A DNA stretch of 64,000 nt, taken from NCBI GenBank assembly GCA_905221605.1, contig CAJNDS010002612.1, positions 1,059,436 through 1,123,435 on the forward strand, read 5' to 3'. The notes under the pieces are model-generated. The model was not told the origin of the DNA and searched no databases. It worked only from the letters and a program-made list of their open reading frames with translations. Below, one piece after another: positions 24,306 to 34,577 of this stretch. Each line of letters starts with the position of its first letter. The stretch's first letter is position 1. A program made the position numbers and the translations under genes. This DNA comes from Symbiodinium natans (taxonomy: Eukaryota > Sar > Dinophyceae > Suessiales > Symbiodiniaceae).

Positions 24306-24570
24306 TGAGGCAGAGTGAGTGCGTCCAAGTGGGCGGTTGGGTTTTGAGACAAGGTGTAGGGTTGAGGGTTGAGGTGTATTCAGGCTTGATTGTAAACCCT
24401 CGCCCACGTGCTTTGTGCAAGTGTTTAGCAGGTGTTTGCGGTTTACGCGCTCTGGCACTGCGGACCATCCAAGCGAGACGCATGCAAAGGGTACAAATTA
24501 GCAGCGTCAATTAATAATGCAAGCGCTGGACCGCTTTCGGGCCTGCCTCGCCAGCATATTATATACTGAT

Positions 24571-24860
24571 ATACATTCAGAGACAGAGACAGAGAAAGAG
24601 ACAGAGACAGAGAGGAGAGAGAGGTGAGAGAGGTGAGAGAGGTGAGAGAGGTGAGAGAGGTGAGAGAGGTGAGAGAGGTGAGAGAGGGGAGAGAGGTGAG
24701 AGAGGTGAGAGAGAGGACAAAGAGGAGAAAGAGAAAGAGAAGAGAGACAGAGAAGAGAGAAAGAGAAGAGAGAAAGAGAAGAGAGAAAGAGAAGAGAGAA
24801 AGAAGACCGGGAGAAGAGAGAGGAGGGATAGAGAGTGTGTAGAGAGAAAGAGAGAGAGAG
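24571..24860 (+). repeat. purine-rich minisatellite
   Basis: CAGAGA units, then about ten copies of a 9-bp GTGAGAGAG unit (24620-24710), then AGAGAAGAGAGAAA units. The strand asymmetry (almost pure purine on +) mirrors the CT microsatellite 300 bp upstream. It is not coding. Confidence 0.95.
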
Positions 24861-25307
24861 AGCTGAATGTAGCCCTTTTGAAGTGACCCCGCAAGCTTGG
24901 GAAGGATTGGACTTTAAGTTTTAAGTTGGACTTGGTAGGGAATGGAGAACAAAACTCAGCCCATTGCGCGTGCAAGAACATTCTGGATGCCTTGAATCCC
25001 GCCAGCCAATATTGAAAAACCCCAAACTCCAACTCAAAAGCGACAACCGCAAATGGCTAGCTAGCTGCTCTAGCTATACTATGCGACTTTCTGGTGACCC
25101 TTGTTTTGCAGCAACGTTTCAGGAAGGGGTGGTCTGAAGTCGTGTACCATCGGTGCATGAGACAATTCAATACAAACAAACTGCGCCAGAACCACAGCTG
25201 CAGCACCGCAGCACACCGCCCAATCCCACCCCCCAATTCCACTCAAATTCTCGAAGTAAGCCAAGCTGCAATCCCACCCCAAAGTCATAACGTACTCTGC
25301 TACCGAG

Positions 25308-26930
25308 GTGATCCTGATGTTGTGCGTTTTCGAATCCACTGGGATTTTGGAGCAGAATTTGGCCGCATATCGTGCTGTCTCTTCTGGACAACGACAGAAC
25401 TCAACTCCGGCTACTTTGAAGACAATTTTGAAGGTGTTGCTCGACGTGGACGACGTTGTCAAATTCAACGACCGGGATCAGACATACAGTCTCACGAAAT
25501 TCGGGATGGATGCTTTCAACTTGTACCGCACAATGTTCGGGGCTGGCAAGAATGTGGCCCAGCACAACCTGCCTCAGCGCACGACCCGGCGCTTCTTGTC
25601 CGCGACCGGGCTTGCTGCGTTTACGCGATTGCAATCGGAGCAGAAGAAGACCACGACGGCCGCCGTAGTTTCCGAGGATGAAGCAAGGCACTTGAAGCGC
25701 CTTGTTGAAGAGTCTACAGACCTGCGCGCCACAAAGAAGCAGAGGACCATGTCAGAAATGCTGGCCAACAAAGTTGCAACTAAGGTTAGCCTGTTGTCTC
25801 CTGATGCATTTGCTGCAGATGGGAGAGCAAAGCTGGAGAAGCTCTTAGCAGAAGAGAAAAGTCGGGTTTCCAAGCTCAGTGATATGCAGGTTCGAGATCT
25901 TGATTCCTCGGAACCAATGGATGCCAGCGGTGGCGTGGCCGTGTGTGTGATCTCAAAAGGTGAGGTGAGCAACGCTAACGACATCATAAAGGCATGTGCG
26001 AAACAGCTTCATCGGCTTGGAGGCCTCAAAGTTCTCCACCTTACTTCCAGCAACTTAGTGGCGCGCATTCTTGAAGCGAAGTTCGTGGTTTGGGTGGCTA
26101 CGTCAAAGGAAGCGGAAGCATCTCTCATTGTGCAGGGGAAGGAGTGCCAAACAGGCCCCTTGGATGTAAGCTCGATCCTTTGTAGGCTTCTGGGGGGCTA
26201 CGTGGCCGGACCTGCGTGGCTTCAGAAATCTTCATCCAGAGGACGCCTCCTGAAACCCGTTTTGCAGCTCACCGCCTCCGCCAACACAGAGCTTCAGGTC
26301 GGTTTTGATGCGACAGTTCCGACCCGCGAAACCATCTTGAGGCTCCTTGCGGCCATCGAATCGCACCCCAAGGGCTACCGCAAATGGGTTATCAGGGCAA
26401 ACCGAAGCGATCTGCCGCGGGCTTAGTTGTTCGGACAGCTGAGACCTTGAGAGCCGTTGCTTGCAATCTTGCGGGTCCTAGGTCAAAAAAAGCAGCGTGG
26501 TGGGTGGTGGGGGACAAGTTCAAGTCCCCGCCAAAAGAAGAAGAGAAAGATCCTGGCAAAATCGTGCAGTACCTTCATTTCTTGCATATGGTTACTAAGA
26601 CACTTGTCTATGACTTTGGTTGCTCTCTGGTGGCTGTGATGGTCGACTTGCCCATCTATTCAAAAGCGAAGTGTCCGAGGTGGTGCTGACTGGTGACGGG
26701 CACGGGGCTTTGACATGGCCACGCAAAGTCTGTGCACACTTGGCACACATACTGGCAATCAGCAACATGGTGCCCAATATGTTTTCGACTCTAGATATTC
26801 GGCGGGTATTGTGTGCCTGGGGCGGGCCATGTCAGCGATTGTTCACGGGGAGAAGGGGGTAGCGAGTCGAAAATTGTCCAGCGTCGCTGCTCGAGAATGT
26901 CTTTGTGAAATCATGTCCCATGTTCTTTGA
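25308..26930 (+). CDS. unknown protein with a long intronless frame (gene Z)
   Basis: A 372-codon open frame runs 25308-26426, the longest non-repetitive frame in the window. The first plausible start depends on 5' exons, and an upstream frame (25094-25300) may be part of the transcript. It is acidic/basic mixed (EARHLKRLVEESTDLRATKK, AKLEKLLAEEKSRVSKLSD), suggesting a coiled-coil middle. The C-terminal half looks folded (KVLHLTSSNLVARILEAKFV, AIESHPKGYRKWVIRANR). A further open segment, 26715-26930 (GTHTGNQQHGAQYVFDSRYS ... TGA 26928-26930), may be a last exon after an intron. No family is recognised. Lack of introns over 1.1 kb contrasts with every neighbour except the BTB gene. Confidence 0.5.
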
Positions 26931-27179
26931 CCACCAAACTTTTCACAGCACTGATCCTGCCAGGTTGCAGCGCGCTGGCACCGACGAGCCCAGCTCCGCC
27001 AGCAAAAGGGTTTTGTGCAGCGCCCCCCCAAATCCCAAGCCTGCCTACAACAGCTACCCTGCTCTTTTAGGAGCTGCCCTGCAGTGTCATCTTAAAACCA
27101 GGAAGACAAGCCAAAACAGAAAAAAGGGCACCCTTATCCTTTGGGCTCCACAGGGCCACCTAGCTTAAACTTAAACCCT

Positions 27180-27605
27180 AAACCATTAAATATCTTAACC
27201 CTATAGGGTTTTAAGGTTAAAGGCTTAGCGTTAATTGCCGGAATCGGTTTAAATGCCTAAATCTTTATCCCGAAACCTTTAACCTTAGCCCAACAGGGTT
27301 TAAACGTTAAGGGTTTAAAATTAATTGAAGTCTGAGATTTACATGCTTAAATCTTAAATCCTAAACCTTTAAAATCTTAACCCTACAGGGTTTAAAGGTT
27401 AAGGGCTTGGCTACAGGTTTCAATGGCTAAATCTTAAACCCGAAGCCTTTAAACCTTAGCCCTACTAAGGGCTTAGGGTTTAATTGCCGGCATAGGTTCA
27501 AATGCCTACATCTTAAACCCTTAACCTTGAAACCTCAACCCTACAGGGTTTAAAGGTTAAGGGTTTTTTTGCAGGCTTAGGTTTAAATGCCTAAGTCTTA
27601 AATTA
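27180..27605 (+). repeat. degenerate tandem repeat, about 85-bp unit
   Basis: Five diverged copies begin near 27198, 27289, 27378, 27459 and 27537. Each contains a short palindrome of the type CCCTACAGGGTTTAAAGG followed by TTAAGGG, then GGTTTAAATGCCTAAATCTT. The unit is built largely from telomere-like words in both orientations. Confidence 0.65.
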
Positions 27606-28510
27606 TAAACAAAAGCCAACAGAAAGAAAAACCATCCGTGTGTGTGAGAGAGTGAATTAAGGAATACAGTCAAAAACCCGGTCACCGGAAAATCACCAGA
27701 CAGCATAGGTTTTATCGGTATTTGCGGTACTTTTGCAAAGATCAAGGCCCGCGGTGGGTCCATTGGGGGGGGGGGGGGGACCATATATATATATATATAC
27801 ATGTTCATACTTCTGCGATTATATATTATCAATTCATAGACGTATTCATACTTACATTCCAATTTCTATTTGAAGGCTACCTGTGTTATGCATACGTATC
27901 TATTTGTCGTGAGAATATGTATATTACATATATTCTCCAGTATTGCTATTGAGTCTGTCTCATGGCAGTTAACTGGCTTGAGAGTCTTTCGGAGTTAGGC
28001 ACCTAACCCCCTAAACCGCAACAAAACTCCCAAGCCCCCAAAACCCCTAAACCCCTAAACCCCTAACCCCTAAACCCTGAAACCAGAACCCTAAACCCTT
28101 CCTGAACCTTAAACTTAGGCCCAAGACTTGAACCCTTGACAAAAAAAGCAGCGGCCTTAAACCGACTTTGGTTGACTGTGGCATCTTTGCTACAGGCAAA
28201 GTCTTAAGTGCCTCCCCCCCCCTCCCTCCCTCCCCCGCATGTGCACCCACAATTGCGCAAGTCTCACCGAACCGCAACCTCAACCGCAACCCTCACCTCC
28301 CCCACCACCGAAGTCGCCAAACCAACGCAAGCAGATGGAAAGCTTTCGGGTTTGGGGTGTAGAGTGGTTTATCATACACCAAGCCGTAAACCTTAAACGC
28401 TAACCCTAAAACCTAAACATCTAAGCCAACAGCCCCTAAACCCGAAACCCTCTAACCCTAAACCCTAAACCCTAAACCCTAAATAACCGGTGTGCCCAAT
28501 GGATATGCAG
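27606..28510 (+). other. simple repeats and degenerate telomeric DNA
   Basis: It holds a run of 14 G (27766-27779), an AT microsatellite (27784-27800), an AT-rich patch to 27950, CCCTAAA-like units (27995-28100) and a CCCTAAA array (28440-28483) just before the next exon island. No gene is supported. Confidence 0.45.
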
Positions 28511-29793
28511 GCGATTCAAGCATCTTGACGACGCGGCTCAGCTTCCCTTGAGGAAGGAGTCCATAATGGGAACCTATGGGGTTTAAGGTTTAGGGTTTAG
28601 GGTTTGGGGTTTAGGGTTTAGGGTGTAGGGTTTAGGGTTTAGGGTGACACTATCCCCACCCGAGCTACGCTGAACCCAACATTTGGGTAGGGAGTCGACG
28701 GGCGGGGTAGTTTTGGAGGCGACATTCTTAGTAGTAGAGTAGGTAACCTTTAACTTTTTTGGGTATTCTAACCCAAAAAGATCCCCAAGGTTAACCTGTA
28801 ATTCCCCCAGGTTACTGGACAACTAAGTATTCGAGGAAGCGAGGAGTTTGGCACTTAGGGCTTTGGGTCAAGCTTTCTGCCACGAAGTATACGTACCTGT
28901 AGCGCCTTGCAGCGGATTCTAACCAACAGCCTAAACCTAAACCCTGAACCCTGAACCCTAAACCCTAAACCCTAAACCCTAAACCCTAAACCCTAAACCC
29001 TAAACCCACACTTTCCATAGCCTAAGGACAAAAGTCATGACATGGACCTCATCGAATTCGCGTCGGCCTTCGAGGACGAGCCCGGATCATGAATTGGATT
29101 CTTTAAGTAGAGCAGGGTTTAGGGTTTAGGGTTTAGGGTTTAGGGTTTAGGGTTTAGGGCTCAAAGTTTAGGGTTTAGGGTTTAGGATTTTTGGTTTAGG
29201 GTTTAGGGTTCAAAATTCAAAGCCCTAAGCCCTCAACGAGGCCCCTCAACCTTAAGACCTGAAGTGTTTGGCTTGTGTGTGGTGTTTCCAGAGGCTCAAA
29301 GACTTCATTATCTCTTGGCTGGGGTATAGTTATCCCGCAACCCTGAACCCCAATAAACCCTAAACTTTAAACCCTATGCACCCTGAACCCTAGAAAACCT
29401 ACACCCTATAAACCCTGTGCCCTAAACACACTCAAATAGGTATTGAACCCCAATGAGCCCTAAACCCTATAAACCCTGAACCCTAGAAACCCTAAACCCT
29501 ATAAACCCTGTGCCCTAGACCCCAGAAATCCTAAACACCCGAACTCAAGCACCTAAACCCTGTGCTGCAAACCCTATAAACCACATGCCCTAAATATCCT
29601 AAACCCTAGAGCCCAAGCCCTAAACCCGCAACCCTAAACTCTAAACCCTAAACCCTAAACCCTAAACCCTAAACCCTAAACCCTAAACCCTAAACCCCCA
29701 GTCCTGTGCCAGGAGCTTGGCTTGGTTCTCAGCGAGTCAGAGCTGCAGCAGCTCTGGCGGCATGCCGACCGCCCCTGGAGCCCAAAGTGGAGA
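28511..29793 (+). CDS. exons of an EF-hand-like protein
   Basis: Exon 28511-28580 (after TATGCAG, before GTTTAAGG) reads FKHLDDAAQLPLRKESIMGT and ends in phase 0. Exon 29021 on (after CCATAG) reads HDMDLIEFASAFE. Exon 29713 on (after GTGCCAG) reads ELGLVLSESELQQLWRHAD. Joined, DLIEFASAFE-ELGLVLS is the classic transition from one EF-hand loop/F-helix to the next E-helix. That would require a non-GT donor (GAG|GACGAG) at about 29065; GA and GC donors are reported in dinoflagellates. If no intron is used there, the second exon ends at TGA 29090-29092. CCCTAAA arrays precede each exon (28440-28483, 28935-29007, 29634-29695) and TTTAGGG arrays follow (28581-28645, 29108-29210, 29800-29836). Confidence 0.45.
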
Positions 29794-30720
29794 GTTCAGG
29801 GTTTAGGGTTTAGGGTTTAGGGTTTAGGGTTAGTAGGGTTTTGGATTTGGGGAGTACGGCGTTTTAGTGGGGTTTAGGCTTAGGGCTTTGAGTTTAGGAT
29901 TCAGGGGTTGAGGGTTGTTGGTCATAGGGCTTGTAGGGTCAGCGTTTATACGGGTTCATAGGGGTTTGGGTTCACAGGGCTTCGAGTTTATGGGGTTTGA
30001 TTCTTGGATTTTGTTTGTTCAGTCACTTCTCTGCCTAAACCCCTCAGCCTTTTCGTCTGGAGGGCCCGGGGTCCCCGAAACCCTAAACCCTAAGCCCTGA
30101 ACCCTGAACCCTGAAGACTTCTGAGGGACCGTGCCATTGAACCCATAGACTAGAACAGACGACCGAGACTATAGGCTTGCCTTTGTCTTCGTCTAGGGAA
30201 CCAGACCAGGGTTTAGGGTTTACGGTTTCGGGTTTAGGGTTTAAGGGCTTTCATGGGCTTCTCTACCCCCTCGATTTGTACGTATCCCTCCCCTAGGTTT
30301 TTCCCTTAAATAACCTGAATTAGGCTTAGTTGTCCCGAAATAGCCGTAATTATGGGTGTAGCCTAGGTGGGTAAGCCCTAAACCCTAAACCCCAAATCAG
30401 CATAGAGCATAGAGAGGGGTAGTAGGGGAACTCATGCGGTTTACGGTTTGGGGTTCATAGGGTTTAGGGTTGTTAGGCTGACCCTAAGCCTGTGAGTAGG
30501 GGCGGCGACTGTTTTTCTTGGCCCACAATTCTGAATGAAACAAGGTTTAGGGTTTCGGGTTTAGGGTTTCGGGTTTAGGGTTTAGGGTTTCGGGTTTCGG
30601 GTTTAGGGTTTAGGGTTTCGGGTTTCGGGTTTAGGGTTTAGTGTTTATAGTAATATTTTTTGCGAGTGTGTAAGGTTCTGTTGCTTGGGTCCCATGGAGC
30701 ATTGGCGTGATTGAAGGGAT
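29794..30720 (+). other. telomeric repeats with one small exon-like island
   Basis: TTTAGGG arrays lie at 29800-29836, 30211-30245 and 30545-30648 (mixed with TTTCGGG). The island 30159-30210 is bounded by GAACAG and G|GTTTAGGG and reads TTETIGLPLSSSREPDQ. The rest is degenerate telomere-like sequence. Confidence 0.4.
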
Positions 30721-31001
30721 ATGAAACTGCATCACTTCGACTTTTTGCACCACAATGCCGAGACAGATGCAAGCAAGATGCGCCAGCACACGGTTCCAGC
30801 CCAAGCAGCGGTGATTCACCGGAGACCATGTACGTGTACTTCGGCAACGAGCGCCTGCATGCGTTCCCATTAAGGCACCGGCGGTTCCTGGACCTTCCTG
30901 GCACAAATCGGTCGCGGGGCTGGATGAACTTGTCCCTGCGCTCCGCCAACTCCATCGATCTCAACAGGATCACGCGCAAGAAACCAAAGAGCACATCCTA
31001 G
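30721..31001 (+). pseudogene. truncated relative of gene X (last-exon fragment)
   Basis: The frame from 30721 reads LHHFDFLHHNAETDASK. After a frame change between about 30780 and 30820 it continues ETMYVYFGNERLHAFPLRHR and FLDLPGTNRSRGW, ending at TAG 30999-31001. The last exon of gene X has HHYFHHNRE and LRERRFIDLPGSNRSRGW at the same spacing. The shared LR.RRF.DLPG.NRSRGW block is unambiguous. The frame change may be an unrecognised intron or a frameshift. The acidic tail of gene X is absent. It is a diverged second copy, either a broken fragment or one exon of another family member. Confidence 0.6.
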
Positions 31002-31895
31002 GACCGGGCGTAGGCCCTTTTTTTGTAGGGTTGGGGTTCCCTTATAATCCCTTTAAAACCAAAAAGGGCACCCTTTTTATTCCTAGGTTCCTAGGTTACT
31101 CCCGGGTCTAGCATCTTTGGCAAGATCTCATTCGCAGGGCATGTTCTAAGAGTCTCAGGATTTTGGCAGGGCCCCAAACCCCAAGTTAAGACCCCAAGCC
31201 ATCTACTCATTCTGCCTGAGCCCCTAGAAGCAAAAGCCAGGGTTAGGGCCTTAGGGTTTAAAGGCTTAGGGTCTATGAAGGTAATCCCCTAAAGCCCAGA
31301 CCCTAAACCCTAAATCCCGAACCCTAAACCCTGAACCCTAAACCCCAAACCCCAAACCTTAAACCCTAAACCCTAAACCCGAGGTTCAGGGTTTAGAGCT
31401 CCAGGGCTTGCCACTCCCACAAGGAAATGCTTCCGGGCGGCTGAACTTCGAGGTGACCCCATGGGTTTAGGGTTTAGGGTTTAGGGTTAGGGTTCAGGGG
31501 TTTCAGAGCTAGGGTTCAGGGGTTTCGGATTTAGGGTTTCGGGTTTTAGGGCCATCCCCCTTGAAACACCAGGGAGCTTTGCAGGGGGGTGGGGGGCTTT
31601 GGGGGGGGTGTTCTTTTAGGGGGGCTTGGGGAGGGGGTCTAGGGTCTAGGGTTTCGGGTTTAGGGTTCCAGGGTTCAGGGTTTCAGGGTGTTGGATATAG
31701 GGTTTAAGTGTTGCAGCGGTTGGGGTTTTGTTGGCATATAGCTATGGAGGCCCTCCCTCTGTTCATCAACCGGTGGTCATGACAAGATTTTCCCACAAGG
31801 TTTAGGGCTGTGCTCAGGACTAACAGAGAGTTCAACCTAAGGCCTAAACCCCAAAGCCCGGAGCAGTAATCAAGGCGTGGAATTGCTTCGTAGGT
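31002..31895 (+). other. telomeric repeats and one small exon-like island
   Basis: A CCCTAAA array (31296-31380, with variants) precedes the island 31424-31464, bounded by CACAAG and TGG|GTTTAGGG. The island reads NASGRLNFEVTPW. TTTAGGG-like units then run to 31700. No other gene is seen. Confidence 0.4.
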
Positions 31896-32030
31896 TCCGG
31901 CACAGTACAGTAAACTGTAGAAAGTTGGAACATGGTTTGAGGATGATTAGAGCTGGGATTCCCTTTAGTACACCTGTTGGGGTATGGGGATGGGGATGCT
32001 CCAACTTTCTGGAGTTTACTGTAGTCCGGT
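31896..32030 (+). repeat. hairpin element family F (MITE-like)
   Basis: About 135 bp. The left arm CCGGCACAGTACAGTAAACT is followed by AGAAAGTTGGA. The right arm reverse-complemented is CCGGACTACAGTAAACTCC then AGAAAGTTGGA, giving roughly 30-bp imperfect terminal inverted repeats around a G-rich interior. Only one copy is in this window. Confidence 0.6.
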
Positions 32031-33073
32031 GCCTGCTGCATTCGGCGCGTTCTCCTCTTCAAGGTTTCGGATGTTGGCTTCTCGGTACGCCCAGTAAGAC
32101 CCTTGTTCAACGCATATCCACCTCCCTGGCTCTCGCTCGCTTGCCCTCCTACGTTTCATATCGATGTCCTACACACTCGAGTCTCCTCCGAGTCGGTACC
32201 GTGGAGGTATTGCTGCTTAGGGTAGGTCCGAGTTTGTTTCACGAGATCACGGCTGCAGGCCGGGCGGCAGCGCCGGTTCTTAGTAGCGAACTTGGAGTGA
32301 AGGTTCCCCACATATTCCCGCGAAGGGCGGTAACAAGGTGCATTATTTCATTCCCTATATATATACATACATATATACATCGTAGGCACAAAACCTGCCC
32401 CAGCCCAGGCATATCTCCCCTAAACACGAAACCCTAAGCCCAAAGCCCTTGTAAAGCCCAAACCCTGTTCGTTCATCAGCCCATGTAGTCCAACAACGGC
32501 GAACCTGGAAACTCCCAGATCCCTTCATCACGGGTATTCCTTCAGTCATCTTATTGCTGTGCAGCCAACATACCCAAACGAACAAGGTTCTCGACGACAC
32601 CCTTTTCAGCCCCTAAACCCTAAAACCTAAACCCTAAACCCTGTTTTCATGGCGAAAGGAGTTCCTGGCTCTGTTTCGCCCGAAGATGTCCTCCCGCCGG
32701 CGCAGCGCCATCCGTACGCCTCATGGCTTCAACCCCTTTAGTGCTGACTGCAGCTACTGCAGCTGCCACCGAAAGACCCAAAGCCCTAAACCTTTTAGGG
32801 TTTAGGGTTTCGGGTTTAGGGTTTAGGGGAAGCTTCATCTCCTGAAAATCCCACCTGCCACCCTTAGAATATTGACCCAAACTGCGCAATTTGCAGTCAA
32901 TCCAAGTTGAGGTTCCCATTTGTTGAGGGTTCTGACCCCTACAGCGCTGACACCAAACCCCTGAACCCCCAACCCTAAACCCTAAACCCAAACCCTAAAA
33001 CCCTTGTCCCCCCCAAAGCCACCCTTCCACCCTTGTACCTTGCACCTTGCCCATGATTGCAGTTGTGGGGGAT
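32031..33073 (+). other. mostly non-coding, one possible exon
   Basis: After a CCCTAAA array (32610-32642) a GC-rich island (32659-about 32771) reads EFLALFRPKMSSRRRSAIR and ADCSYCSCHRK in one frame. A TTTAGGG array follows (32796-32828). The other DNA is AT microsatellite (32357-32380) and degenerate telomeric sequence. Confidence 0.35.
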
Positions 33074-33168
33074 CGGAGGCTCATGGTACTGAAGTGCCCT
33101 AATATGGTCGTAATTGGGTTATAAGTACAGTTGTAACTGGGTTATTAAGTACCATGAGCCTCCAAGTA
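33074..33168 (+). repeat. hairpin element family A, copy 2
   Basis: 95 bp: GGAGGCTCATGGTACT on the left and AAGTACCATGAGCCTCCAAG on the right. The interior shares GGGTTATAAGTACAG with copy 1 at 9975-10125. The first few bases of the left arm are missing. Confidence 0.75.
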
Positions 33169-33772
33169 GCTTTTTGGAGTTTGGGGTGTGGTGTTTCGAA
33201 GTAGGGATAGTCAACCCTGAACCCTAAACCCTAAACCTTAAACTCCCCCCCCACAAAAAAAAACAAAAGCAAAAAAAACAGACAAAATCGAGGATCCTCC
33301 CAAAAATCCCGAGGCTCTTCGCATATCTGGACATGAACCGTCGGGACTCCTACAGCTTTGCGGGGGCTTCCGGGTTCTAAAGCTTAGGGTTTAGGGTTTA
33401 GGGCTTCGTAGCAGCATGAGTACACTTTACACATGTTGGGGAGCCATAATCTCCCCTATAGAACTAAAAGTGTGCGCTTTTGGGGGCCTATGAAATCAGC
33501 AACTTAAGTTTAGCCAGGGTTGGGGCTTTCGGGGTTTTCTGGGCCTTGAGGGCTTCAAGGGCTTTCGTGGTGTCAAGGGCTTTAAGGGCTAAACCCTGAA
33601 CCCTGAACCCTAAACCCTAAACCCTAAACCCTAAACCCTAAACCCTAAACCCTAAACCCTAAACCCTAAACCCTAAACCCTAGCATGGGCTCACATGGTT
33701 TTGAGCGCTTTAAAGGCTGCAGGGCTGGTGTCGTCCCAGTACTCACAACACCGATGCTTGCAAGATGGAACA
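33169..33772 (+). other. degenerate repeats, EF-hand-like snippet, telomeric array
   Basis: A frame after CCCGAG (33313) reads LFAYLDMNRRDSYSF and stops at TAA 33378-33380. It resembles an EF-hand loop start (LDMNRR) but is too short to call. A CCCTAAA array of about 14 units occupies 33588-33684. Confidence 0.35.
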
Positions 33773-33988
33773 CTTACTTGGCCAATAGTTGAACTTGAAC
33801 TTGTTGGCTTTCCTTACTTGGTTTAGGGTTTAGGGTTTAGGGTTTAGGGTTTAGGGTTTGGGGTTTAGGGTTAGGGTTTAGGGTTTAGGGTTTAGGGCTT
33901 AGGGTTTAGGGTTTAGGGCTTAGGGCTTAGGGTTTAGGGTAGGAGCAATGCAGTTTAACCTTTTTCCCCCTGGTTCTTGGAGACGTAT
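33773..33988 (+). repeat. dispersed repeat copy interrupted by a telomeric array
   Basis: It begins CTTACTTGGCCAATAGTT and ends CCCCCTGGTTCTTGGAGAC, the same edges as the 112-bp copy at 56473-56584. Here the middle is replaced by a TTTAGGG array of about 18 units (33820-33943). The edges themselves are imperfect inverted repeats (CTTACTT..CCAA). Confidence 0.65.
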
Positions 33989-34577
33989 GAATACGATGAC
34001 CAAAACAAGAGGGCATAGTCTTCCACCGAGAGTCAACAAGTCCGAAACCCTTACGCTTCAAGTCGGAATTCCGCAACCCCCTAAACCCTAAACCCTAAAC
34101 CCTAAACCCTAAGCCTCTAGGTGCGGAGCTCATACAGTGATTCCCAGAACACTGAGATCTCTCAGAAGAGCCCTAAACCCTAAACCTTATAGGCCCTAAA
34201 CGCTAGACCCTATACTTGGAGGAAAATGGGTACTTAACACCGAATTTGACTGTACTAACCCTAACCCTAAACCCTAAACCCTAAACCCTAAACCCTAAAC
34301 CCTAAACCCTAGACCCTAAACCCTAAACCCTAACCCCTAAACCCTAAACCCTAAACCCTAAACCCTAAACCCTAACACGCATTGCCGCTCGATCGTGCCC
34401 AGACGACGGCGTCCTCCAAGTTGACGACCTGTGACTTGACGGCCTTGGCCACCAGGGTTTTGGGGATTTAACGGTTTAGTGTTTAGGGTTTAGGGTTTAG
34501 GGGGGATGTCGGTTCTTGCAGTGGTTTCGGGATTGAGCTAGAGGCTTAGGATTTTGAACTTAGGGATTTGGATTTAG
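33989..34577 (+). other. telomeric arrays around a small exon-like island
   Basis: CCCTAAA arrays lie at 34083-34112 and 34254-34374 (about 17 units). The island 34403-34456, bounded by GTGCCCAG and AGG|GTTTTGGG, reads TTASSKLTTCDLTALATR. A short TTTAGGG array follows (34478-34500). Confidence 0.4.

Larger units (their letters stand above)
22845..25307 (+). other. intergenic region with microsatellites
   Basis: No gene is called. It includes a CT microsatellite (24060-24305) and a purine-rich minisatellite (24571-24860). Short frames near 23200-23570 and 23600-23940 look only weakly protein-like. Just before the next gene, 25094-25300 is open in one frame but compositionally unremarkable. 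Confidence 0.45.

Noticed and set aside
23804-24514. 236-codon + and 193-codon - frames
   Set aside because: They consist mostly of CT/GA microsatellite translation (Ser-Leu and Arg-Glu runs).
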